A stretch of 64,000 nt of DNA from Microbacterium bovistercoris (GTDB taxonomy: Bacteria > Actinomycetota > Actinomycetes > Actinomycetales > Microbacteriaceae): the NCBI RefSeq assembly GCF_003387575.1, contig NZ_QUAB01000033.1, forward strand, positions 103,253 through 167,252, given 5' to 3'. The notes beneath the pieces were generated by a model. It ran no database searches. It saw only the letters and a program-made list of their open reading frames with translations, and was not told the origin of the DNA. This document shows, one piece after another, positions 47,363-54,889 of this stretch (within the stretch, counting starts at the first letter, position 1; each line of letters begins with the position of its first letter). Both the position numbers and the translations under genes were made by a program.

Positions 47363-47397
47363 GACGCCCGTGCCGCCCATCCGACGGCGCGGGCGTC
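47363..47397. terminator. Hairpin between convergent phoX and hypothetical gene
   Basis: GACGCCCGTGCCG at 47363-47375 pairs with CGGCGCGGGCGTC at 47385-47397 (12 of 13) around a 9-base loop. It may serve both strands. Confidence 0.55.
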
Positions 47398-47463
47398 GTG
47401 CTGCGCGGGGATGCCGACGCCGATCCGGTGCAGCGTGCTCCTCGCGCGTCGGCGACGCGGGGA

Positions 47464-47823
47464 TCAGCCGTCCTGCGCGGGAACAGGTGCACGACCGGCG
47501 AAGGGCTCGACGAGCACCGCGAACTGCTCCGCGGTCAATCGGCGTCGTGTCAGGATCGCGCGAGCCGTCGTCGAGATCGCCGCACGAGCGTCGGAATGGA
47601 GCCCGGTCAGGTGGGCGTCCAGCTCGTCGGCACGGGGGAGGAGCGCGGCTCGAATCCGATGATCGAGCTCGGAGTTCACGCTCGCCGACGGCACCGCCGC
47701 GCGACTGGCCTCCTTGCCGCCCTCGGCGCGCAGGTCCACCAGGCGGTCGAAGGCCGCTTCGAGCTGGTCGGCTGGCAGCGCCGCGGCCACCTCGACGAAC
47801 TGCTCTGTATCGGCATCCAGCAT
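47464..47823 (-). CDS. Small acidic helical protein of unknown function
   Basis: Not recognised. A much longer open frame covers this strand through nusA, but the segment from ATG 47823 is a plausible gene because GGAGGAGAG sits 4 to 5 bases upstream and its composition is protein-like. The 119 residues begin MLDADTEQFVEVAAAL. They are rich in Ala, Leu, Glu and Arg in a heptad-like pattern, with no Cys, membrane segment or motif. It lies where rimP is found in many actinobacteria but on the opposite strand and without RimP features. It converges on phoX. Confidence 0.6.
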   Translation of the reverse strand: MLDADTEQFVEVAAALPADQLEAAFDRLVDLRAEGGKEASRAAVPSASVNSELDHRIRAALLPRADELDAHLTGLHSDARAAISTTARAILTRRRLTAEQFAVLVEPFAGRAPVPAQDG

Positions 47824-47912
47824 GAGCTCTCCTCCACTCGTAGCGCGGTGGTCCGGTGCCAGGCCTGGGCCGCCCAGGACGGGCGGCGCGGGCGTCGTGC
47901 TGCGGCATCCGG

Positions 47913-47918
47913 TATCCT
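47913..47918 (+). promoter_or_regulatory. -10 box (TATCCT) of the nusA operon
   Basis: TATCCT, then 6 nt, then the ATG of an 11-codon ORF at 47925. The transcript would start at or next to that ATG, giving nusA a leader of about 49 bases. Confidence 0.6.
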
Positions 47919-47924
47919 GGTCCG

Positions 47925-47960
47925 ATGCCCGCGGCGAACCTGACCGCGGTGAGAGCTTAA
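47925..47960 (+). CDS. Possible leaderless 11-codon leader ORF before nusA (MPAANLTAVRA)
   Basis: An ATG at exactly the leaderless distance from the nusA promoter opens an 11-codon ORF that stops with TAA 13 bases before the nusA ATG. The GGAGG site of nusA lies just after this stop, so a ribosome finishing the ORF would be placed to reinitiate on nusA. No run of a single amino acid suggests attenuation. It could be chance. Confidence 0.4.
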   Translation: MPAANLTAVRA

Positions 47961-47973
47961 TAGGGAGGCCGTC

Positions 47974-48960
47974 ATGGACATCGAACTCGGGCTGCTGCGC
48001 GGTATCGAGAAGGAGAAGGCGATCCCGTTCGATGAACTCGTCGAGATCATCGAACAGGCGATCCTGACGGCCTACCTCAAGAACGCATCCTCGGAGGGCG
48101 AGGAGACCACCGAGGGCGTGCGCGTGCACCTCGATCGCAAGAGCGGTCATGTCGCCGTGCTGCAGCCGGTGCTCGACGAGGAGGGTGCGGTCATCGGCGA
48201 GGAGGAGACCACTCCCGACGACTTCGGCCGCATCGCCGCCTTCGCCGCCAAGCAGGTCATCAGCCAGCGCCTGCGCGACATCGCCGACGACGCCGTGCTC
48301 GGCGAGTTCCGCGGCAAGGAGGGCGACATCGTCGCCGGTGTCATCCAGCAGGGCCCGAACCCGCGGATGATCCACGTCGACCTCGGCTCCGTCGAGGGCA
48401 TCCTTCCCCCCGAGGAGCAGGTTCCCGGCGAGGAGTACACGCACGGTTCGCGTCTGCGCGTCTACGTCACCAGTGTGTCCAAGGGCGCCAAGGGCCCGCA
48501 GATCACCGTGTCGCGCACGCACCCCGGCCTGGTCAGGAAGCTCTTCGCGCTCGAGGTCCCGGAGATCGCCGCCGGCCTGGTCGAGATCGTCTCGCTCGCC
48601 CGCGAGGCCGGACACCGCACCAAGATCGCCGTGAAGGCCAACGATCCCTCGATCAACGCCAAGGGAGCCTGCATCGGCGAGCTCGGCCGCCGCGTGCGCG
48701 CCGTCACCGAGGAGCTCTCCGGCGAGAAGATCGACATCGTCGACCACAACCCGGATCTCGCGACGTTCGTCGCGAACGCGCTGTCGCCCGCGAAGGTCAC
48801 CAGCGCCTTCGTGCTGGACGCCGGAACCAAGGCCGTTCGCGCCCTCGTTCCCGACTACCAGCTGTCGCTGGCGATCGGCAAGGAGGGGCAGAACGCCCGC
48901 CTCGCCGCCAAGCTGACCGGGGCGAAGATCGACATCCAGCCCGACAGCGTCATGGACTGA
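47974..48960 (+). CDS. nusA: Transcription termination/antitermination factor NusA
   Basis: NusA binds RNA polymerase and nascent RNA, and modulates pausing and termination. The 328-residue protein comprises the N-terminal polymerase-binding domain (LLRGIEKEKAIPFDELVEIIEQ), an S1 domain (about 120-195), KH1 (about 200-265) and KH2 ending in SLAIGKEGQNARLAAKLTGAKIDI. The C-terminal acidic repeats of E. coli NusA are absent, as in other actinobacteria. It heads the translation operon nusA-ylxR-infB-rbfA. rimP, usually just upstream, is not in this window. GGGAGGCC precedes the ATG. Confidence 0.96.
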   Translation: MDIELGLLRGIEKEKAIPFDELVEIIEQAILTAYLKNASSEGEETTEGVRVHLDRKSGHVAVLQPVLDEEGAVIGEEETTPDDFGRIAAFAAKQVISQRLRDIADDAVLGEFRGKEGDIVAGVIQQGPNPRMIHVDLGSVEGILPPEEQVPGEEYTHGSRLRVYVTSVSKGAKGPQITVSRTHPGLVRKLFALEVPEIAAGLVEIVSLAREAGHRTKIAVKANDPSINAKGACIGELGRRVRAVTEELSGEKIDIVDHNPDLATFVANALSPAKVTSAFVLDAGTKAVRALVPDYQLSLAIGKEGQNARLAAKLTGAKIDIQPDSVMD

Positions 48961-49001
48961 CCCCGGCGCGGGGGAACGGACACCTGAAGCCGAGGTGTAG
49001 G

Positions 49002-49268
49002 ATGGAACCTGTACGAACGTGTGTCGGTTGCCGCGAACGTGCCTCTCGATCCGCCCTGATCAGGGTGGTTGCCCGGAATGGTGAACTCGTCCTCGACGAG
49101 CGCGCTGTGCTGAGCGGGAGGGGAGCGTGGCTGCATCCGACGCGGGAATGCATGGATGCCGCGCAGCGGCGCCGTGCTTTCGCCCGTGCACTGCGCACGT
49201 CGGGAACCCCGGAACTCTCCGAGGCCGACATGCGGATCATCGAACAGCATCGCCAGAACAAAGGCTGA
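49002..49268 (+). CDS. ylxR: YlxR family RNA-binding protein (DUF448)
   Basis: A small nucleoid- or RNA-associated protein whose homologues (RnpM) bind RNase P RNA or act as regulators. The 88 residues begin MEPVRTCVGCRERA, with the hallmark CxxC loop, and continue with LIRVVARNGELVLD and the GRGAWLHPTRECMDAA segment typical of the family. It sits between nusA and infB in the conserved operon order. GAGGT lies about 7 nt before the ATG. TAGGAT overlaps the ATG, probably by chance. Confidence 0.93.
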   Translation: MEPVRTCVGCRERASRSALIRVVARNGELVLDERAVLSGRGAWLHPTRECMDAAQRRRAFARALRTSGTPELSEADMRIIEQHRQNKG

Positions 49269-49362
49269 ACGGCTATGGAAACAAAGTGAACGGCTCGAAA
49301 TGAGACCCGTCCGCGACTGATGGTCCGCCCTGCCTGGGCGGACCGACCCAGACAGGAGAATT

Positions 49363-52143
49363 GTGGCTGCCAAACCACGTGTGCATGAGATCGCCGCTGA
49401 ACTCGGCGTCGACAGCAAGTTCGCTCTCGCGAAGCTCAAGGAGCTCGGCGAGTTCGTGAAGAGCCCGTCCTCGACCATCGAACCGCCGGTGGCGCGCAAG
49501 CTGCGTGCGGCGATCGAGGCCGATCCGTCGGCGAAGCCGGCTGAGGCCAAGGCCGAGACGAAGAGCGCCCCGAAGCTGGCGGCTCCGGGTGCGAAGAGCG
49601 CTCCGAAGCCGGGCCCGAAGCCGGGTCCCGCCAAGCCCGCGGCACCCGCCAAGCCCGCTGAAGAGGCTCCGGCGCCCGCCGCGGAGAAGACCACTGCCGA
49701 GAAGCCGGCTCCGGCCGCTGCTCCGGCATCCGATGCGCCCAAGCCGGGCGGCAGCGCACCCAAGCCGGGTGGCGCGCCGAAGCCCGGCGGCGCACCGAAG
49801 CCGGGTGCCCCGCGCCCCGGCAACAACCCGTTCTCGTCCGCGCAGGGCATGGGTCAGCGTCCCGCGGGCCCCCGCCCGGGCAACAACCCGTTCGCGTCGG
49901 CGCAGGGTATGGGCCAGCGTCCGACCCCGGGCAACATCCCGCGTCCCCAGGCGCCGCGTCCGGGTTCCCCGCGCGTCGGCGGCCCCCGTCCGGCAGGCGC
50001 CGGTCGCCCCGGTGGCGCTCGCGGTGGCCAGGGCGGTCGTCCCGGTGCACCGTTCCAGCAGCGCTCCGGCGGTCCGGGGCGTCCCGGCGGTCCCGGTGCA
50101 GGTGCCGGTGCGGGCGGCGGCTTCCAGCGCCCGGGCGGCGGCTTCGCCGGTCGTCCCGGTGGCGGCGGCGGTCGTGGCCGCGGACCCGGCGGTGGTACCG
50201 CCGGTGCGTTCGGCAAGGGCGGCGGCAAGAGCAAGCAGCGCAAGTCGCGGCGGGCGAAGCGGCAGGAGTTCGAGATGCGGTCGGCGCCGGTCGTCGGCGG
50301 CGTCAACGTCCAGAAGGGCAACGGCGAGATCATCCGCCTGCGCCGCGGTGCCTCGATCGCCGATTTCGCGGACAAGCTCGAGGCCCTGAGGGGTTACACC
50401 GTCCAGCCCGGAACGCTCGTCACCATCCTGTTCAACCTGGGTGAGATGGCGACCGCGACCGAGTCGCTCGACGAGGCGACCTTCGAGGTCCTCGGCGAGG
50501 AGCTCGGCTACAAGGTGCAGATCGTCTCGCCCGAGGACGAGGACAAGGAGCTCCTGGAGGGCTTCGGTCTCGACCTCGAGGCGGAGCTCGAGGCCGAGAG
50601 CGAGGAAGACCTCGAGATCCGTCCTCCGGTGGTCACCGTCATGGGTCACGTCGACCACGGTAAGACCCGACTGCTCGACGCGATCCGTCAGACCAACGTC
50701 ATCGAGGGCGAGGCCGGCGGCATCACCCAGCACATCGGTGCGTACCAGATCTGGACCGAGCACGAGGGCAACGAGCGTGCGATCACCTTCATCGACACCC
50801 CTGGTCACGAGGCGTTCACCGCCATGCGTGCCCGTGGTGCGCAGGTGACCGACATCGCGATCCTCGTGGTCGCCGCCGACGACGGCATCATGCCGCAGAC
50901 GGTGGAGGCGCTGAACCACGCCCAGGCGGCGGATGTGCCGATCGTGGTCGCGGTGAACAAGGTCGACAAGCCCGAGGCCAACCCGGCCAAGGTGCGCCAG
51001 CAGCTGACCGAGTACGGCCTGGTGGCCGAGGAGTACGGCGGCGACGTCATGTTCGTGGACGTGTCGGCTCGCGCCGGCACCGGCATCCAGGAGCTGCTCG
51101 ATGCCGTGCTGCTGACGGCCGATGCGGGTCTCGACCTCACGGCGAACCCGAACAAAGCCGCCCGTGGTGTCGCCATCGAGGCGAAGCTCGACAAGGGCCG
51201 CGGTTCGGTCGCGACGGTGCTGATCCAGTCCGGAACGCTGCGCGTCGGCGACGCGATCGTCGCGGGCACCGCCTACGGCCGCGTCCGCGCGATGCTCGAC
51301 GAGAACGGCGAGACGGTCGAGGCCGCCGCGCCCTCGCGTCCGGTGCAGGTGCAGGGTCTGAACTCGGTGCCGCGCGCGGGTGACGTGTTCATCGTCACCG
51401 ACGAGGACCGCATGGCCCGCCAGATCGCCGAGAAGCGCGAGGCCGTCGAGCGCAACGCCCAGCTGGCCAAGGCCCGCAAGCGCATCTCGCTCGAGGACTT
51501 CACCCGTGCTCTCGAAGAGGGCAAGGTCGAGACGCTCAACCTCATCATCAAGGGCGACGTGTCCGGTGCCGTCGAGGCGCTGGAGGAGTCGCTGCTGAAG
51601 ATCGAGGTCGACGACTCGGTGCAGCTGCGGATCATCCACCGCGGTGTCGGCGCCATCACGGAGTCGGATGTGAACCTGGCGACGATCGACAACGCGATCG
51701 TCATCGGCTTCAACGTCCGCCCCGACGCGAAGGCCCGCGAGGCGGCGTCCCGCGAGGGTGTGGACATCCGGTTCTACTCGGTGATCTACAACGCGATCGA
51801 CGAGATCGAGAGCTCGCTCAAGGGCATGCTCAAGCCGGAGTTCGAAGAGGTCCAGTCGGGTGTCGCCGAGATCCGCGAGGTGTTCCGCTCCTCGAAGTTC
51901 GGCAACATCGCGGGTGTCATCGTCCGCTCGGGCACGATCACGCGCAACGCCAAGGCGCGCGTCATCCGCGACGGCGTCGTCATCGCCGATGGCCTGGCCA
52001 TCGAGTCGCTGCGTCGCTTCAAGGACGACGTCACCGAGGTGCGCACCGACTTCGAGGCCGGTATCGGCCTCGGCAAGTACAACGACATCCAGATCGGCGA
52101 CGAGATCGAGACCACCGAGATGGTCGAGAAGCCGCGCGGCTGA
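49363..52143 (+). CDS. infB: Translation initiation factor IF-2
   Basis: The GTPase that brings fMet-tRNA to the ribosome. The 926-residue protein has an N-terminal IF2_N domain ([25 protein letters not shown]). Then comes a roughly 230-residue low-complexity region of Pro, Ala, Gly, Lys and Arg including repeated [15 protein letters not shown] blocks. The G domain follows with GHVDHGKT at 428-435, DTPGHEAF and NKVDKPEAN, then domains II to IV. GTG start with ACAGGAGAATT upstream. The linker is strongly repetitive at both DNA and protein level, as in other actinobacteria. Confidence 0.97.
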   Translation: MAAKPRVHEIAAELGVDSKFALAKLKELGEFVKSPSSTIEPPVARKLRAAIEADPSAKPAEAKAETKSAPKLAAPGAKSAPKPGPKPGPAKPAAPAKPAEEAPAPAAEKTTAEKPAPAAAPASDAPKPGGSAPKPGGAPKPGGAPKPGAPRPGNNPFSSAQGMGQRPAGPRPGNNPFASAQGMGQRPTPGNIPRPQAPRPGSPRVGGPRPAGAGRPGGARGGQGGRPGAPFQQRSGGPGRPGGPGAGAGAGGGFQRPGGGFAGRPGGGGGRGRGPGGGTAGAFGKGGGKSKQRKSRRAKRQEFEMRSAPVVGGVNVQKGNGEIIRLRRGASIADFADKLEALRGYTVQPGTLVTILFNLGEMATATESLDEATFEVLGEELGYKVQIVSPEDEDKELLEGFGLDLEAELEAESEEDLEIRPPVVTVMGHVDHGKTRLLDAIRQTNVIEGEAGGITQHIGAYQIWTEHEGNERAITFIDTPGHEAFTAMRARGAQVTDIAILVVAADDGIMPQTVEALNHAQAADVPIVVAVNKVDKPEANPAKVRQQLTEYGLVAEEYGGDVMFVDVSARAGTGIQELLDAVLLTADAGLDLTANPNKAARGVAIEAKLDKGRGSVATVLIQSGTLRVGDAIVAGTAYGRVRAMLDENGETVEAAAPSRPVQVQGLNSVPRAGDVFIVTDEDRMARQIAEKREAVERNAQLAKARKRISLEDFTRALEEGKVETLNLIIKGDVSGAVEALEESLLKIEVDDSVQLRIIHRGVGAITESDVNLATIDNAIVIGFNVRPDAKAREAASREGVDIRFYSVIYNAIDEIESSLKGMLKPEFEEVQSGVAEIREVFRSSKFGNIAGVIVRSGTITRNAKARVIRDGVVIADGLAIESLRRFKDDVTEVRTDFEAGIGLGKYNDIQIGDEIETTEMVEKPRG

Positions 52144-52160
52144 TCGAATCCGTACGATGT

Positions 52161-52184
52161 GAGGGGCGCCTGCGGGCGCCCCTC
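52161..52184 (+). terminator. Hairpin between infB and rbfA
   Basis: Perfect 10-base stem (GAGGGGCGCC/GGCGCCCCTC) with loop TGCG, 17 bases after the infB stop. With rbfA 27 bases downstream on the same strand, it may only partially terminate. Confidence 0.65.
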
Positions 52185-52210
52185 ATTCGTCACACAGGGG
52201 AGTAGAGAAC

Positions 52211-52642
52211 ATGGCTGGCGAACGACAGGCACGGCTCGCGGACCGCATCCGCGTCATCCTCGCCGAGAGGCTGGAGAAGGGGCTGCGCGACCCGCGCCTC
52301 GGCTTCGTGACGATCACGGACGTGCGCGTCTCGGGCGATCTTCAGCACGCCTCGGTGTTCTACACGGTGCTCGGCACCGAGGAGGAGCGTGTCGCCAGCG
52401 GCGCCGCGCTGACCTCGGCGACCGGCATGCTCCGCAGTGAGGTGGGGCGTCAGCTCAGCACCCGTCTGGTGCCGACGCTCGAGTTCATCCCCGACGCGCT
52501 GCCGGAGACCGCCGACCACATCGGCGCCCTGCTGCGTCAGGCGCAGGAGCGCGATGCCGAGGTGGCCAAGCTCGCCTCCACCGCCACGCATGCCGGCGAC
52601 GCAGACCCGTATCGGACCGATGGCGAGGACGACGCCTCGTAA
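52211..52642 (+). CDS. rbfA: 30S ribosome-binding factor A
   Basis: Needed for late 30S maturation and 16S 5'-end processing. The 143-residue protein shows RQARLADRIRVILAERLE, the KH-like core with GFVTITDVRVSGDLQHASVFYTVLG and the LSTRLVPTLEFIPDALPETADHIGALL end. The final 25 residues are a polar tail ending in acidic residues. AGGGGAG precedes the ATG. In relatives truB would follow; here it is 8.5 kb away. It ends 13 bases before a repeat palindrome. Confidence 0.95.
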   Translation: MAGERQARLADRIRVILAERLEKGLRDPRLGFVTITDVRVSGDLQHASVFYTVLGTEEERVASGAALTSATGMLRSEVGRQLSTRLVPTLEFIPDALPETADHIGALLRQAQERDAEVAKLASTATHAGDADPYRTDGEDDAS

Positions 52643-52655
52643 CATTGCTGGGTCG

Positions 52656-52697
52656 CTGAGCTTGTCGAAGCGTCTCGTGAGCCTTCGACAAGCTCAG
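52656..52697. repeat. Dispersed palindrome CTGAGCTTGTCGAAG / CTTCGACAAGCTCAG
   Basis: Perfect 15-base inverted repeat with a 12-base loop after rbfA. The half-sequence TTCGACAAGCTCAG is a familiar interspersed repeat in many high-GC genomes (recalled, not searched). A related half (TTCGACAGGTTCAG) occurs at 450-463 in this window. It may also stop rbfA transcription. Confidence 0.8.
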
Positions 52698-52765
52698 GTC
52701 ACCACTAGTTTGTAATTGGTGCTAACATTTTGCCCGCGCGATCAGCGTTGTGATCGGAGGGCGAT

Positions 52766-54778
52766 GTGGCCACGGTTTTCGCAGTACCCAGGAACGTCCG
52801 GGGATCGTTGACAGCGGCGGCGCCGCCGACGGTGCAACGCACGATCGCACCGCATGTGCACGCGCAGCTCGTGGCGGCCTGCTGCGGAGACGAAGAGATC
52901 GCCGCGGAGATCGCGGACGTCCTCACGCCGGAGCAGCGCGCAGGGCTCAGCGCCCTCCCCGACCCGCTTCCGCTCGTCCCCGGCATCCGAGCCGTGGTCG
53001 GCGCGGCGCTGAGTCGGTCCGATCTGCGGATCCTGCTGATCGCGGCGGTGTGCGTCGACGACCGCGTGGACGTACTGCTCGAGGCCGGCGGGACGACGAT
53101 GACCGGGTTGATGGACTCCGCCGCCGGTTCGGTGCTCTCGCTCGTGGCCGGCCGCTTCTGGTACGCCGATCCGCGCGTGCGGATCTACGTGCACGAGTCG
53201 GCAGACCTCGCGGCGCGCACCGCCGTGCACCGCACGCTGCAGGCCGTCTACGAGGCGCGCGGTGAGGCGGAACGCGCCCTGTGGCACCGGGCGCTCGGCT
53301 GCATGCAGGGCGACGGCGCGCTCGCGCGCCCGCTGCTCCGCCTCTCCGCCCAGGCACTGGACGCCGGTCAGGCCGACCGTGCGTACGCGATCGCCCGCGA
53401 GGCGGCCAGCCATGCGGATGCTCCGGACGTGGACGCCGCACGCATCGCCGCCGGGCGCGCGGCGCTGAGCGGGGGCTGGCTCGATGACGCCGTCGCCTGG
53501 CTGACACCGGTCATGGCAGGTGCCCACCCGGATGCGTCCGCAGCGCAGGCGCTGTCGATCGCGACGATGCTGCGGTACGGAGCCGCCCCGTCTGCGATCG
53601 AGGATGAGCGCGATGCGGCGGACCGCGACCTGCTCGCCGGACATTGGGCCGGGATCGATGCATCGATCCCGGAGGACATCGACCCGAACGCCGCTCCGCT
53701 GCGCGCCGCGTTGCGGGCGGCACTGGGAGGCGACGTCACCGAGGGACTGAGGATCCTCGCCGTCGTCACCGCGCCGCCGCACGCGACCGCGCAGTCCGCT
53801 TCGCACGGCGTCGCGCACGGGCCCCTGCTGCGTGCGCATCGCGAGGTGCTCGCAGCGCTGCTGCGCACCTGGCACGGCGAACTCGGCGAGGCGCGCGCCG
53901 CACTGGAGCGCGCGGCGTCGGCGGTGCCGCTGGCGCTGCCGTTCTGCGGTCTCGCGATCCGCCTCGCGCGGCGACTGGAGCTGGCCTGCGACGGTCGCAG
54001 CGGCGAGCTCTCCGCGGCACTCGAGGCGGTGTCGCCGCTGCCGCGCATGCAGGCGCGACCGGTGGAACGGGCGATCGCCGCATACCTGTCCGGGCGCAGC
54101 GACGAGGCATCCGTGCACCTGGGCATCTGGGCCGAGCGGACTGCCCGGGGAATCGATATCGGTCTGCCGGGCCTCGACGAGGTGGGCCCGCTGGAGGTCC
54201 CGGTGCAGGTGCAGCCGCCGGATGCCGCCCATGCCGGCGCCCTGCGCCGGCAGATCCGCGCCGTCGGAGTCGGCGCCGCCGGCGCAGCCCTGGACGACAT
54301 CGCCGAGGAGGCGCGTTCGATCCGCTCTCCTTTCGAGCGCGGCAGGATCGAGGCGCTGCTGGGAATCGTCGCCCTGACCAGGGGCGAGGCCGCGGCCGCG
54401 ACCCGGCATCTGCGGGCATCCATAGGCATGCTCGCCGATGCGGGCGCAGACGCATGGCGCTGCGCGGTGGAGGCGCGACTCGTCAAGCTGGGGGAGCTGC
54501 CCGTCATCGACGTGCGCACCCCGACCACGCCGATCCAGATCTGTGCGACCGACCCGCTCGGCGTGTGCCGTTCGGCGTGGCAGCCGATGCTGACCGCGCG
54601 TGAACTGGAGATCGCGATGCTCATCGCGGAGGGGGCGAGCAACCGCGACATCGCGGAGCGGCTGCACCTGTCCGTGCGCACGATCGAGGTCCACGCGGGG
54701 CGGGTCTTCCGCAAGTTCGACGTCCGCACCCGTGGCGAGCTCACGGCTCTCGCGCACCGGACGAACCAGCACGGCTGA
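52766..54778 (+). CDS. Large LuxR-family transcriptional regulator without recognisable ATPase domain
   Basis: A 670-residue protein ending in a LuxR/GerE helix-turn-helix: LTARELEIAMLIAEGASNRDIAERLHLSVRTIEVH at about residues 610-645. Its size and Ala-rich helical middle (several TPR-like pairs such as ARPLLRLSAQALDAGQADRAYAIAREAA) recall LAL/MalT regulators, but I find no P-loop in the N-terminal part. GTG start with GGAGGG upstream. The upstream region is AT-rich and contains a TAACAT. The next two genes on the same strand are secreted chitinases, so it is a candidate chitin-responsive regulator; this link is positional only. Confidence 0.85.
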   Translation: MATVFAVPRNVRGSLTAAAPPTVQRTIAPHVHAQLVAACCGDEEIAAEIADVLTPEQRAGLSALPDPLPLVPGIRAVVGAALSRSDLRILLIAAVCVDDRVDVLLEAGGTTMTGLMDSAAGSVLSLVAGRFWYADPRVRIYVHESADLAARTAVHRTLQAVYEARGEAERALWHRALGCMQGDGALARPLLRLSAQALDAGQADRAYAIAREAASHADAPDVDAARIAAGRAALSGGWLDDAVAWLTPVMAGAHPDASAAQALSIATMLRYGAAPSAIEDERDAADRDLLAGHWAGIDASIPEDIDPNAAPLRAALRAALGGDVTEGLRILAVVTAPPHATAQSASHGVAHGPLLRAHREVLAALLRTWHGELGEARAALERAASAVPLALPFCGLAIRLARRLELACDGRSGELSAALEAVSPLPRMQARPVERAIAAYLSGRSDEASVHLGIWAERTARGIDIGLPGLDEVGPLEVPVQVQPPDAAHAGALRRQIRAVGVGAAGAALDDIAEEARSIRSPFERGRIEALLGIVALTRGEAAAATRHLRASIGMLADAGADAWRCAVEARLVKLGELPVIDVRTPTTPIQICATDPLGVCRSAWQPMLTARELEIAMLIAEGASNRDIAERLHLSVRTIEVHAGRVFRKFDVRTRGELTALAHRTNQHG

Positions 54779-54793
54779 ACCGCGTTCCGGACA

Positions 54794-54838
54794 ATGTGGA
54801 AACCCCTGATGTGGAGCTCCTGCTCGCGCCGATAGCGT
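54794..54838 (+). promoter_or_regulatory. Chitinase promoter with direct repeat of ATGTGGA
   Basis: ATGTGGA occurs at 54794-54800 and 54809-54815, 15 bases apart. The second copy provides a -35-like TGTGGA, followed by a 17-base spacer and -10 TAGCGT at 54833-54838. An activator or repressor site overlapping the -35 is a reasonable guess. The leader carries a GCCCGG/CCGGGC palindrome and then the AGGAG site. I see no DasR-type box. Confidence 0.45.
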
Positions 54839-54889
54839 CGGGCCAGCCCGGGTCCCGGGCCTGCTGTCCGTTCGGAGAACAGGAGCCCC

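Noticed and set aside
48998..49003. TAGGAT as a promoter for ylxR
   Set aside because: It overlaps the ATG instead of preceding it by 6 nt, and ylxR is in the nusA operon.
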